From: Gerris lacustris
Taxonomy: Eukaryota; Arthropoda; Insecta; Hemiptera; Gerridae
Length of the DNA stretch: 64,000 nt
NCBI GenBank assembly: GCA_951217055.1
Contig: OX578281.1
Location: forward strand, 12,928,447-12,992,446
Direction: 5' to 3'
Positions 13,301 through 26,824 of this stretch are shown in pieces; the first letter of the stretch is position 1; every line of letters starts with the position of its first letter. The translations under genes were made by a program, and so were the position numbers. A model generated the notes under the pieces. It was not told the origin of the DNA. It worked only from the letters and a program-made list of their open reading frames with translations, and did not search any database.

Positions 13301-16300
13301 TCATAAGCTTTGTATTACCTGGAACAAGACAAATTGAAAGAATTAAATTAATTTTATCACAAAGACAGTAAGAATGAGAATATTGTTACCATTATATCGG
13401 TATAAAGTCCAGATTTCATAAGCTTTGTAGCACCTGGAACAAGACAAATTGAAAGAATTAAATTAATTTTATCACAAAGACAGTAAGAATGAGAATATTG
13501 TTACCATTATATCTGTATAAAGTCTAGATTTCATAAGCTTTGTAGCACCTGGAACAAGATAAATTGAAAGAATTAAATTAATTTTAACACAAAGACAGTA
13601 AGAATGAGAATATTGTTACCATTATATCTGTATAAAGTCCAGATTTCATAAGCTTTGTAGCACCTGAAACAAGATAAATTGAAAGAATTAAATTAATTCT
13701 AACACAAAGACAGTAAGAATGAGAATAATGTTACCATTTTATCTGTATAAAGTCCAGATATCATAAGCTTTGTAGCACCTGAAACAAGATAAATTGAAAG
13801 AATTAAATTAATTTTAACACAAAGACAGTAAGAATGAGAATATTGTTACCATTATATCGGTATAAAGTCTAGATTTCATAAGCTTTGTAGCACCTGAAAC
13901 AAGATAAATTGAAAGAATTAAATTAATTTTAACACAAAGACAGTAAGAATGAGAATATTGTTACCATTATATCTGTATAAAGTCCAGATTTCATAAGCTT
14001 TGTAGCACCTGGAACAAGACAAATTGAAAGAATTAAATTAATTTTATCACAAAGACAGTAAGAATGAGAATATTGTTACCATTATATCGGTATAAAGTCC
14101 AGATTTCATAAGCTTTGTAGCACCTGAAACAAGATAAATTGAAAGAATTAAATTAATTTTAACACAAAGACAGTAAGAATGAGAATATTGTTACCATTAT
14201 ATCTGTATAAAGTCCAGTTTTCATAACCTTTGTAGCACCTGAAACAAGACAAATTGAAAGAATTAAATTAATTCTAACACAAAGACAGTAAGAATGAGAA
14301 TAATGTTACCATTTTATCTGTATAAAGTCCAGATATCATAAGCTTTGTAGCACCTGAAACAAGATAAATTGAAAGAATTAAATTAATTTTAACACAAAGA
14401 CAGTAAGAATGAGAATATTGTTACCATTATATCGGTATAAAGTCTAGATTTCATAAGCTTTGTAGCACCTGAAACAAGATTAATTGAAAGAATTAAATTA
14501 ATTTTAACACAAAGACAGTAAGAATGAGAATATTGTTACCATTATATCGGTATAAAGTCCAGATTTCATAAGCTTTGTAGCACCTGAAACCAGATAAATT
14601 GAAAGAATTTAATTAATTTTAACACAAAGACAGTTAGAATGAGACTATTGTTACCATTATATCGGTATAAAGTCCAGATTTCATAAGCTTTGTAGCACCT
14701 GAAACAAGATAAATTGAAAGAATTAAATTAATTTTAACACAAAGACAGTAAGAATGAGAATATTGTTACCATTATATCTGTATAAAGTCCAGTTTTCATA
14801 ACCTTTGTAGCACCTGAAACAAGACAAATTGAAAGAATTAAATTAATTCTAACACAAAGACAGTAAGAATGAGAATAATGTTACCATTTTATCTGTATAA
14901 AGTCCAGATATCATAAGCTTTGTAGCACCTGAAACAAGATAAATTGAAAGAATTAAATTAATTTTAACACAAAGACAGTTAGAATGAGACTATTGTTACC
15001 ATTATATCGGTATAAAGTCTAGATTTCATAAGCTTTGTAGCACCTGAAACAAGATTAATTGAAAGAATTAAATTAATTTTAACACAAAGACAGTTAGAAT
15101 GAGACTATTGTTACCATTATATCGGTATAAAGTCCAGATATCATAAGCTTTGTAGCACCTGAAACAAGATAAATTGAAAGAATTTAATTAATTTTAACAC
15201 AAAGACAGTTAGAATGAGACTATTGTTACCATTATATCGGTATAAAGTCCAGATTTCATAAGCTTTGTAGCACCTGAAACAAGATAAATTGAAAGAATTA
15301 AATTAATTTTAACACAAAGACAGTTAGAATGAGACTATTGTTACCATTATATCGGTATAAAGTCCAGATTTCATAAGCTTTGTAGCACCTGAAACAAGAT
15401 AAATTGAAAGAATTAAATTAATTTTAACACAAAGACAGTTAGAATGAGACTATTGTTACCATTATATCGGTATAAAGTCCAGATTTCATAAGCTTTGTAG
15501 CACCTGAAACAAGATAAATTGAAAGAATTAAATTAATTTTAACACAAAGACAGTATGAATGAGAATATTGTTACCATTATATCGGTATAAAGTCTAGATT
15601 TCATAAGCTTTGTAGCACCTGAAACAAGATTAATTGAAAGAATTAAATTAATTTTAACACAAAGACAGTAAGAATGAGAATATTGTTACCATTATATCTG
15701 TATAAAGTCTAGATTTCATAAGCTTTGTAGCACCTGAAACAAGATTAATTGAAAGAATTAAATTAATTTTAACACAAAGACAGTAAGAATGAGAATATTG
15801 TTACCATTATATCTGTATAAAGTCCAGATTTCATAAGCTTTGTAGCACCTGAAACAAGAAAAATTGAAAGAATTAAATTAATTTTAACACAAAGACAGTA
15901 TGAATGAGAATATTGTTACCATTATATCGGTATAAAGTCTAGATTTCATAAGCTTTGTAGCACCTGAAACAAGATTAATTGAAAGAATTAAATTAATTTT
16001 AACACAAAGACAGTAAGAATGAGAATATTGTTACCATTATATCGGTATAAAGTCCAGATTTCATAAGCTTTGTAGCACCTGGAACAAGACAAATTGAAAG
16101 AATTAAATTAATTTTAACACAAAGACAGTAAGAATGAGAATAATGTTACCATTTTATCTGTATAAAGTCCAGATATCATAAGCTTTGTAGCACCTGAAAC
16201 AAGATAAATTGAAAGAATTAAATTAATTCTAACACAAAGACAGTAAGAATGAGAATAATGTTACCATTTTATCTGTATAAAGTCCAGATATCATAAGCTT

Positions 16301-19300
16301 TGTAGCACCTGAAACAAGATAAATTGAAAGAATTAAATTAATTCTAACACAAAGACAGTAAGAATGAGAATAATGTTACCATTTTATCTGTATAAAGTCC
16401 AGATATCATAAGCTTTGTAGCACCTGAAACAAGATAAATTGAAAGAATTAAATTAATTTTAACACAAAGACAGTAAGAATGAGAATATTGTTACCATTAT
16501 ATCTGTATAAAGTCCAGATTTCATAAGCTTTGTAGCACCTGGAACAAGACAAATTGAAAGAATTAAATTAATTTTAACACAAAGACAGTAAGAATGAGAA
16601 TAATGTTACCATTTTATCTGTATAAAGTCCAGATATCATAAGCTTTGTAGCACCTGAAACAAGATAAATTGAAAGAATTAAATTAATTTTAACACAAAGA
16701 CAGTAAGAATGAGAATATTGTTACCATTATATCTGTATAAAGTCCAGATTTCATAAGCTTTGTATTACCTGGAACAAGACAAATTGAAAGAATTAAATTA
16801 ATTTTATCACAAAGACAGTAAGAATGAGAATATTGTTACCATTATATCGGTATAAAGTCCAGATTTCATAAGCTTTGTAGCACCTGGAACAAGACAAATT
16901 GAAAGAATTAAATTAATTTTATCACAAAGACAGTAAGAATGAGAATATTGTTACCATTATATCTGTATAAAGTCTAGATTTCATAAGCTTTGTAGCACCT
17001 GGAACAAGATAAATTGAAAGAATTAAATTAATTTTAACACAAAGACAGTAAGAATGAGAATATTGTTACCATTATATCTGTATAAAGTCCAGATTTCATA
17101 AGCTTTGTAGCACCTGAAACAAGATAAATTAAAAGAATTAAATTAATTCTAACACAAAGACAGTAAGAATGAGAATAATGTTACCATTTTATCTGTATAA
17201 AGTCCAGATATCATAAGCTTTGTAGCACCTGAAACAAGATAAATTGAAAGAATTAAATTAATTTTAACACAAAGACAGTAAGAATGAGAATATTGTTACC
17301 ATTATATCTGTATAAAGTCCAGATTTCATAAGCTTTGTAGCACCTGGAACAAGACAAATTGAAAGAATTAAATTAATTTTAACACAAAGACAGTAAGAAT
17401 GAGAATAATGTTACCATTTTATCTGTATAAAGTCCAGATATCATAAGCTTTGTAGCACCTGAAACAAGATAAATTGAAAGAATTAAATTAATTTTAACAC
17501 AAAGACAGTAAGAATGAGAATATTGTTACCATTATATCGGTATAAAGTCTAGATTTCATAAGCTTTGTAGCACCTGAAACAAGATTAATTGAAAGAATTA
17601 AATTAATTTTAACACAAAGACAGTAAGAATGAGAATATTGTTACCATTATATCGGTATAAAGTCCAGATTTCATAAGCTTTGTAGCACCTGAAACCAGAT
17701 AAATTGAAAGAATTTAATTAATTTTAACACAAAGACAGTTAGAATGAGACTATTGTTACCATTATATCGGTATAAAGTCCAGATTTCATAAGCTTTGTAG
17801 CACCTGAAACAAGATAAATTGAAAGAATTAAATTAATTTTAACACAAAGACAGTAAGAATGAGAATATTGTTACCATTATATCTGTATAAAGTCCAGTTT
17901 TCATAACCTTTGTAGCACCTGAAACAAGACAAATTGAAAGAATTAAATTAATTCTAACACAAAGACAGTAAGAATGAGAATAATGTTACCATTTTATCTG
18001 TATAAAGTCCAGATATCATAAGCTTTGTAGCACCTGAAACAAGATAAATTGAAAGAATTAAATTAATTTTAACACAAAGACAGTAAGAATGAGAATATTG
18101 TTACCATTATATCGGTATAAAGTCTAGATTTCATAAGCTTTGTAGCACCTGAAACAAGATTAATTGAAAGAATTAAATTAATTTTAACACAAAGACAGTA
18201 AGAATGAGAATATTGTTACCATTATATCGGTATAAAGTCCAGATTTCATAAGCTTTGTAGCACCTGAAACCAGATAAATTGAAAGAATTTAATTAATTTT
18301 AACACAAAGACAGTTAGAATGAGACTATTGTTACCATTATATCGGTATAAAGTCCAGATTTCATAAGCTTTGTAGCACCTGGAACAAGACAAATTGAAAG
18401 AATTTAATTAATTTTAACACAAAGACAGTTAGAATGAGAATATTGTTACCATTATATCGGTATAAAGTACAGATTTCATAAGCTTTGTAGCACCTGAAAC
18501 CAGATAAATTGAAAGAATTAAATTAATTTTAACACAAAGACTGTAAGAATGAGAATATTGTTACCATTATATCGGTATAAAGTCCAGATTTCATAAGCTT
18601 TGTAGCACCTGGAACAAGACAAATTGAAAGAATTTAATTAATTTTAACACAAAGACAGTAAGAATGAGAATATTGTTACCATTATATCGGTATAAAGTAC
18701 AGATTTCATAAGCTTTGTAGCACCTGGAACAAGACAAATTGAAAGAATTAAATTAATTTTATCACAAAGACAGTAAGAATGAGAATATTGTTACCATTAT
18801 ATCGGTATAAAGTACAGATTTCATAATCTTTGTAGCACCTGGAACAAGACAAATTGAAAGAATTAAATTAATTTTATCACAAAGACAGTAAGAATGAGAA
18901 TATTGTTACCATTATATCGGTATAAAGTCGAGATTTTATATGCTTTGTAGCACCTGAAACAAGATAAATTGAAAGAATTTAATTAATTTTAACACAAAGA
19001 CAGTAAGAATGAGAATATTGTTACCATTATATCGGTATAAAGTCCAGATTTCATAAGCTTTGTAGCACCTGGAACAAGACAAATTGAAAGAATTAAATTA
19101 ATTTTATCACAAAGACAGTTAGAATGAGAATATTGTTACCATTATATCGGTAAAAAGTACAGATTTCATAAGCTTTGTAGCACCTGGAACAAGACAAATT
19201 GAAAGAATTAAATTAATTTTATCACAAAGACAGTAAGAATGAGAATATTGTTACCATTATATCGGTATAAAGTCGAGATTTCATATGCTTTGTAGCACCT

Positions 19301-22190
19301 GAAACAAGATAAATTGAAAGAATTTAATTAATTTTAACACAAAGACAGTAAGAATGAGAATATTGTTACCATTATATCGGTATAAAGTCCAGATTTCATA
19401 AGCTTTGTAGCACCTGGAACAAGACAAATTGAAAGAATTAAATTAATTTTATCACAAAGACAGTAAGAATGAGAATATTGTTACCATTATATCGGTATAA
19501 AGTACAGATTTCATAAGCTTTGTAGCACCTGGAACAAGACAAATTGAAAGAATTAAATTAATTTTATCACAAAGACAGTTAGAATGAGAATATTGTTACC
19601 ATTATATCGGTAAAAAGTACAGATTTCATAAGCTTTGTAGCACCTAAAACCAGATAAATTGAAAGAATTAAATTAATTTTAACACAAAGACAGTAAGAAT
19701 GAGAATATTGTTACCATTATATCGGTATAAAGTCCAGATTTCATAAGCTTTGTAGCACCTGGAACAAGACAAATTGAAAGAATTAAATTAATTTTATCAC
19801 AAAGACAGTAAGAATGAGAATATTGTTACCATTATATCGGTATAAAGTACAGATTTCATAAGCTTTGTAGCACCTGGAACAAGACAAATTGAAAGAATTA
19901 AATTAATTTTATCACAAAGACAGTAAGAATGAGAATATAGTTACCATTATATCGGTATAAAGTCGAGATTTCATATGCTTTGTAGCACCTGAAACAAGAT
20001 AAATTGAAAGAATTTAATTAATTTTAACACAAAGACAGTAAGAATGAGAATATTGTTACCATTATATCGGTATAAAGTACAGATTTCATAAGCTTTGTAG
20101 CACCTGAAACAAGATAAATTGAAAGAATTAAATTAATTTTATCACAAAGACAGTAAGAATGAGAATATTGTTACCATTATATCGGTATAAAGTACAGATT
20201 TCATAAGCTTTGTAGCACCTGGAACAAGACAAATTGAAAGAATTAAATTAATTTTATCACAAAGACAGTAAGAATGAGAATATTGTTACCATTATATCGG
20301 TATAAAGTACAGATTTCATAAGCTTTGTAGCACCTGGAACAAGACAAATTGAAAGAATTAAATTAATTTTATCACAAAGACAGTAAGAATGAGAATATTG
20401 TTACCATTATATCGGTATAAAGTCCAGATTTCATAAGCTTTGTAGCACCTGGAACAAGACAAATTGAAAGAATTAAATTAATTTTATCACAAAGACAGTA
20501 AGAATGAGAATATTGTTACCATTATATCGGTATAAAGTACAGATTTCATAAGCTTTGTAGCACCTGGAACAAGACAAATTGAAAGAATTAAATTAATTTT
20601 ATCACAAAGACAGTAAGAATGAGAATATTGTTACCATTATATCGGTATAAAGTCGAGATTTCATATGCTTTGTAGCACCTGAAACAAGATAAATTGAAAG
20701 AATTTAATTAATTTTAACACAAAGACAGTAAGAATGAGAATATTGTTACCATTATATCGGTATAAAGTCCAGATTTCATAAGCTTTGTAGCACCTGGAAC
20801 AAGACAAATTGAAAGAATTAAATTAATTTTATCACAAAGACAGTTAGAATGAGAATATTGTTACCATTATATCGGTATAAAGTACAGATTTCATATGCTT
20901 TGTAGCACCTGAAACAAGATAAATTGAAAGAATTTAATTAATTTTAACACAAAGACAGTAAGAATGAGAATATTGTTACCATTATATCGGTATAAAGTAC
21001 AGATTTCATAAGCTTTGTAGCACCTGAAACCAGATAAATTGAAAGAATTAAATTAATTTTAACACAAAGACAGTAAGAATGAGAATATTGTTACCATTAT
21101 ATCGGTATAAAGTACAGATTTCATAAGCTTTGTAGCACCTGAAACCAGATAAATTGAAAGAATTAAATTAATTTTAACACAAAGACAGTAAGAATGAGAA
21201 TATTGTTACCATTATATCGGTATAAAGTACAGATTTCATATGCTTTGTAGCACCTGAAACAAGATAAATTGAAAGAATTTAATTAATTTTAACACAAAGA
21301 CAGTAAGAATGAGAATATTGTTACCATTATATCGGTATAAAGTACAGATTTCATAAGCTTTGTAGCACCTGAAACCAGATAAATTGAAAGAATTAAATTA
21401 ATTTTAACACAAAGACAGTAAGAATGAGAATATTGTTACCATTATATCGGTATAAAGTACAGATTTCATATGCTTTGTAGCACCTGAAACAAGATAAATT
21501 GAAAGAATTTAATTAATTTTAACACAAAGACAGTAAGAATGAGAATATTGTTACCATTATATCGGTATAAAGTACAGATTTCATAAGCTTTGTAGCACCT
21601 GAAACCAGATAAATTGAAAGATTTAAATTAATTTTAACACAAAGACAGTAAGAATGAGAATATTGTTACCATTATATCGGTATAAAGTACAGATTTCATA
21701 AGCTTTGTAGCACCTGAAACCAGATAAATTGAAAGAATTAAATTAATTTTAACACAAAGACAGTAAGAATGAGAATATTGTTACCATTATATCGGTATAA
21801 AGTCCAGATTTCATAAGCTTTGTAGCACCTGGAACAAGACAAATTGAAAGAATTAAATTAATTTTATCACAAAGACAGTAAGAATGAGAATATTGTTACC
21901 ATTATATCGGTATAAAGTACAGATTTCATAAGCTTTGTAGCACCTGGAACAAGACAAATTGAACGAATTAAATTAATTTTATCACAAAGACAGTAAGAAT
22001 GAGAATATTGTTACCATTATATCGGTATAAAGTACAGATTTCATAAGCTTTGTAGCACCTGAAACCAGATAAATTGAAAGAATTAAATTAATTTTAACAC
22101 AAAGACAGTAAGAATGAGAATATTGTTACCATTATATCGGTATAAAGTCCAGATTTCATAAGCTTTGTAGCACCTGAAACAAGATAAAAT
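7381..22190 (+). repeat. homogenised satellite core with variant zones
   Basis: 128 monomers in exact register. Diagnostic positions sort monomers into types: TATCGG or TATCTG; GTCCAGAT, GTCTAGAT, GTACAGAT or GTCGAGAT; CACCTGAAAC or CACCTGGAAC; GAATATTG, GAATAATG or GACTATTG. Types cluster: GACTATTG monomers form runs at about 10,720-12,050 and 14,980-15,500, and GTACAGAT dominates from about 18,450 to 22,070. Rare markers recur at multiples of 115: CAGTATGAAT at 7616, 12101 and 15551; TGTATTACCT at 13311 and 16761. Confidence 0.93.
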
Positions 22191-22905
22191 AAAAGAAAAC
22201 TAATTAATTCTACCTCAAAGACAGTAAGAATGAGAATAAAGTTACCATTTTATCTGTATAAAGTCCAGATTTCATAAGCTCTGTAGCACCTGGAACAGGA
22301 TAAATTATAATAATTTGATTAATTATAACATAAACACAATAAGAATGAGAATAATGTTACCATTATAACTGCATAAAGTCCAGATATCATAAGCTTTTTA
22401 GCACCTGAAACATGAGAAAATAATAGAAATTAATTAATTTTAACTTAAAGACAGTAAGAATGGGAATATTGTTACCATTATAATATCTGTATAAAGTCCA
22501 GATTTCATAAACCTTGTTGCACTTGAAACATGATAAAATAAAAGAAATAATTAATTTTTACACAAAGACAGTAAGAATGAGAATAATGTTACCATTATAA
22601 CTGCTTAAAGTCTAGATATCAAAAGCGTTGTAGCACCTGGAACAAGACAAATTAAAATAATTTATTTAATTTTAACTCAAAGACAGTAAGAATGAGAATA
22701 TTGTTACCACTATATCTGTATAAGGCCAGATTTCAAAAAATCTGTAGCACCTGAAACAAGAGAAAATAAAAGAAATTAATTAATTTTAACTTAAAGACAG
22801 TAAGGATGAGAATAATGATACCATTTTATCTGCATTAAGTCCAGATATCATAAGCTTTGTAGCACCTGAAACAAGATAAATTTAAAAAAATAATAATATC
22901 TAACT
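22190..22905 (+). repeat. diverged island duplicated from the old margin
   Basis: Between two homogeneous blocks lie about six diverged monomers. From about 22,205 to 22,750 they match 6340-6890 in order and in rare features: GGAACAGGATAAATTATAAT, AGCTTTTTAGCACCTG, ATGAGAAAATAATAG, the insertion TATAATATCTG, and AAACCTTGTTGCACTTG. The two tracts differ at only a few positions, so this is a segmental copy rather than independent decay. Confidence 0.88.
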
Positions 22906-23954
22906 CAAAGACAGTAAGAATGAGAATAATGTTACCATTATATCGGTATAAAGTCCAGATTTCATAAGCTTTGTAGCACCTGAAACAAGATAAATTGAAA
23001 GAATTAAATTAATTTTATCACAAAGACAGTAAGAATGAGAATATTGTTACCATTATATCGGTATAAAGTCCAGATTTCATAAGCTTTGTAGCACCTGGAA
23101 CAAGACAAATTGAAAGAATTAAATTAATTTTATCACAAAGACAGTAAGAATGAGAATATTGTTACCATTATATCGGTATAAAGTACAGATTTCATAAGCT
23201 TTGTAGCACCTGGAACAAGACAAATTGAAAGAATTAAATTAATTTTATCACAAAGACAGTAAGAATGAGAATATTGTTACCATTATATCGGTATAAAGTA
23301 CAGATTTCATAAGCTTTGTAGCACCTGGAACAAGACAAATTGAAAGAATTAAATTAATTTTATCACAAAGACAGTAAGAATGAGAATATTGTTACCATTA
23401 TATCGGTATAAAGTACAGATTTCATAAGCTTTGTAGCACCTGGAACAAGACAAATTGAAAGAATTAAATTAATTTTATCACAAAGACAGTAAGAATGAGA
23501 ATATTGTTACCATTATATCGGTATAAAGTACAGATTTCATAAGCTTTGTAGCACCTGGAACAAGACAAATTGAAAGAATTAAATTAATTTTATCACAAAG
23601 ACAGTAAGAATGAGAATATTGTTACCATTATATCGGTATAAAGTCCAGATTTCATAAGCTTTGTAGCACCTGGAACAAGACAAATTGAAAGAATTAAATT
23701 AATTTTATCACAAAGACAGTAAGAATGAGAATATTGTTACCATTATATCGGTATAAAGTACAGATTTCATAAGCTTTGTAGAGCCTGAAACAAGATAAAT
23801 TGAAAGAATTAAATTAATTTTAACACAAAGACAGTAAGAATGAGAATATTGTTACCATTTTATCTGTATTAAGTCCAGATTTCATAAGCTATGTAGCTCC
23901 TGAAACCAGATAAATTGAATGAATTTAATTAATTTTAACACAAAGACAGTAAGG
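22906..23954 (+). repeat. homogeneous terminal satellite block and abrupt edge
   Basis: Nine 115-bp monomers, mostly of the GTACAGAT/CACCTGGAAC type found at 18,450-22,070, end in one or two more diverged units. The array stops inside a monomer at CAGTAAG (about 23,954) and G+C-richer unique sequence follows at once. There is no target duplication or TE end at this junction. Confidence 0.85.
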
Positions 23955-24632
23955 AACAAATCGCCTGGGTCGGCTCGGTCTAGCTCGGCGTTTAATGTGA
24001 ATAGCCCCATGCTTATACATGTGTTCGTTTTTCAAGTGGAATCTGTCTCGCTCGTATTGTGAACGCCGCCTTAAATCATATTATTATAGGCTTTATATGA
24101 AATTTTGTGTAATATTATGTAAAATATAAAGTAATAAGTCCCATATATAATGTTCAATATATTTTCATAAAAAACATGATGTTCATGTTCATTGTACAAT
24201 AAACTAAGATTGACTAGTTATGAGTATGGCATATCTCTTCCCCACTCTTAAACCCAATTGATCATATGTTTTATTTTATTTATTTCTTCTTTTTCTTCTT
24301 TTTAGCTCCCAGATGTTTGTATGTAAACAAACTCTTATACCATTTAATTTTTAATTTTTTAAGAAAGATTATATAAGTAATTAGAGAGTTTAAGGCCTCT
24401 TTCACAAGAGAGAGGCAACTTAGTTAATTCAACTAGTTGACTGGCGATTGAAAAGGAGTGTAGTCGGTAGCAAATGTTAAGGAATCGCCCGAATCCCTTC
24501 ACACGCAGTCAACTCGTACGCCCAGGCAACTTGGAGGCCAGGCACATATGCCGCTCGCCTTCTCGTCTCCACTAGTTGATTCAACTAACAAGACACTACA
24601 AGGCATTAGGCCCTTTACACCAGTCAACATAG
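23955..24632. other. G+C-richer dispersed-repeat fragments, no gene seen
   Basis: The first 110 bp after the satellite (TCGGCTCGGTCTAGCTCGG and following) and 24,390-24,620 (with AACTAGTTGACTGG and its near-inverse CTCCACTAGTTGATTCAACT) look like fragments of dispersed repeats beginning with 'ggcctctttcac' and 'ggccctttacac'. The element boundaries cannot be set. Between them the DNA is plain A+T-rich spacer. Confidence 0.35.
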
Positions 24633-26819
24633 TTAAGTTAACTGTGACACTTGTTCCGTATGGATTCTACTTTCCCTTCCAATTAAAGTGAAGAATTTAT
24701 CCTCGTGGCTTAGTAGTTTCCGATAATATTGTGAGAAAGCACCCGTTTTCCGATTCTCTAACAAGGGATGAAACGTTTTTATATAAAATATAAAACATTT
24801 TATATAAAGTATAAAATTGTAGTAATGTGTTAAAAAAAACGTGATATTTTTTAACGTTATTTGTGTTATCTCGATAATAAAAAATATAATACGAGAAATC
24901 AAAAACAAAACTGTTAAAAAACCCAAATATAACCTGATTAGACGTAACCTACCTATACCCTCCTCACTACGTCTTTTGTATACGTCTTTTATAAACTCAG
25001 TTATGAAGTCATACAATATTTTAATATGACGTTAAAATTAAAGCATCACGGCAATCAAAAGTACGTCTTATATGAACTCTCTATTGTCTTCTTGATTTGT
25101 TTAAAAAATAAATCTAATTATTTTTTTACTGCGATTGAAAACTTATTTCTTTGACAGAACCTCCTACAGAAATTTTCGCTAAATAGCTTCTTCTGCAACT
25201 TTGGTTAAATACATTTTTTATAAACAGTAAAATTAGAATTTGAAATCTATTTAGAAGAGAACAGAAATCCTTTTACAAACAGATGATAAGGAAAAAAATT
25301 AAATTAAATATGAATTAATTAATTGAGCGGAGCACCGCAAAGCGGTGTGTAGCGGCTATTGAAAATGCAAGGGTACTCAAAATTAAGGTTTTTAATTTAA
25401 TATGCGGGATTTTATCACCTAACCTCAAAGTGGCACGTACCTACAATCCGAATTTACCGATATCAGTTAATAGATAAATAAGGTAGGTAATGCTTACTTA
25501 AAATATGTGAGAAAAAAAGAAAGAAAACTTGGGCTAAAATACCAGATATGGATTTTGGTATAGATAATGACATAGATATACTAAATTCAACTCTTTAAAA
25601 TCAAAACCAGAACTATAAATGTGTATTAAAGTTTTGAATTCTTAAGTATGACTTTAGTTTGTTTATAAATCATTTCCAAGACAACCACATTTATTCCAAT
25701 AAAAAAAAAATATGTGTGAGGCTCTCACGCATTAGAAGTGAAACTTAAGTTCTAGAATGCAATGCTCTCTTTCATTTTTTGACGAATTTATTATTTCAGG
25801 ATTAAGAAATGGTTATGGGAAATTTAATAGAAAAAAAAATATTGCTACGCTAAGGCAACCACATTTATTCCAATAAAAATAAATGTTTGTTTTGATTTGC
25901 TGGTCTTTAAATAGATAAAAACAATTAATCTGTAAAAATGTTACACTTAGACGAGTCTCGAATCGCAAACTTCGTTACACGATTTCACAATATGAAAATT
26001 CCGCCGCCAAAGACGTTTCACTTCAATAAAAGTTTTGTTTTGATTTGTAGATCTTCAAATAAATATAATAACTTTTCTAAATAAAGACCGACAATTTTAT
26101 CAAAACTAAACAGTATTCATTATAAAATTATGAAAGATTTAAATAACGAATTTAATTAGTTAATAAAAGTTTAACATTAAACTTTTTTTTTTTAGTTTAA
26201 TAAATATAATATGTGTTATAAATATAAATGAGATTATACATTTCAACTCGTAAAGTAGGTTATAGGCATTGTATCATACATAATTATAAATCAATTTATA
26301 TCACCCTCGATTTAAATAGGAAATATTTTAAGGGTTCTAACCAAATGTATAAGTTAATAGACAAACTGCAAGACCAAAGTGATCGGGACTAATCACTACT
26401 AGGAATTTAATATTAGAGTTTCACCATTTAACACACTGGATAATATTATTTATGGACAGAAAGATGTATGGTGTTTCATAAAGCTAAGGCGGTATGGCGG
26501 GAAATATACGTTGTCTGTATCATGTATACAATATACAACCAAGGGCAGTATAATGTCTATGACGTTATTATGTTTTCATTATCAAAACCAGTTTGTATAA
26601 ATCATCATGCAGATTTGTATACAGTTTAATGCCATTAAAGTATATGTCGTACTGCCTTAACATACATAACGTCAGTATAAGAAAAAACAATCCGTATGTG
26701 TAATATGTTTTGTCACGATGAATTGTCATACAAGTTTTCGTCGTAAGTATATATAGTACTGCCTTTATTTATGTTTCATTAGTTAAAAAAAAAAAAAATC
26801 AATCTGTAGGCTTTATATA
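24633..26819. other. A+T-rich spacer with minor repeats, no gene supported
   Basis: A 127-codon minus frame (25,016 to 24,633) is phenylalanine/isoleucine-rich and hydrophobic, as expected for chance translation of A+T-rich DNA, and overlaps a 62-codon plus frame. The phrase GCAACCACATTTATTCC occurs near 25,685 and 25,856 as a short direct repeat. A hairpin ACCGCAAAGCGGT lies near 25,334. From about 26,460, words such as TATACGT and TGTATAC become frequent, introducing the array that follows. Confidence 0.45.
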
Positions 26820-26824
26820 TGTAT

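Larger units (their letters stand above)
4260..23954 (+). repeat. 115-bp satellite DNA array, about 170 monomers
   Basis: A typical monomer runs AAAGACAGTAAGAATGAG, ATATTGTTACCATTATAT, CGGTATAAAGTCCAGATT, TCATAAGCTTTGTAGC, ACCTGAAACAAGATAAAT, TGAAAGAATTAAATTAAT, TTTAACAC. AAAGACAG falls at 7381, 7496, 7611, 7726 and still in register at 22101 (14,720 bp, exactly 128 units). Nearly every unit has an AAGCTT site. There are no open frames and no TE boundaries inside. The size, homogeneity and higher-order duplications are those of centromeric or pericentromeric satellite, but location on the chromosome is not shown by the sequence. No CENP-B-box-like motif was seen. Confidence 0.97.

Noticed and set aside
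4260..23954. CRISPR-like array of direct repeats
   Set aside because: The repeats abut head to tail without unique spacers, the unit is 115 bp, and the context is eukaryotic. It is satellite DNA.
24633..25016. 127-codon minus frame, hydrophobic
   Set aside because: Composition is that of random A+T-rich DNA (F, I, Y, L), it overlaps a frame on the other strand, and no domain or splice context supports it.
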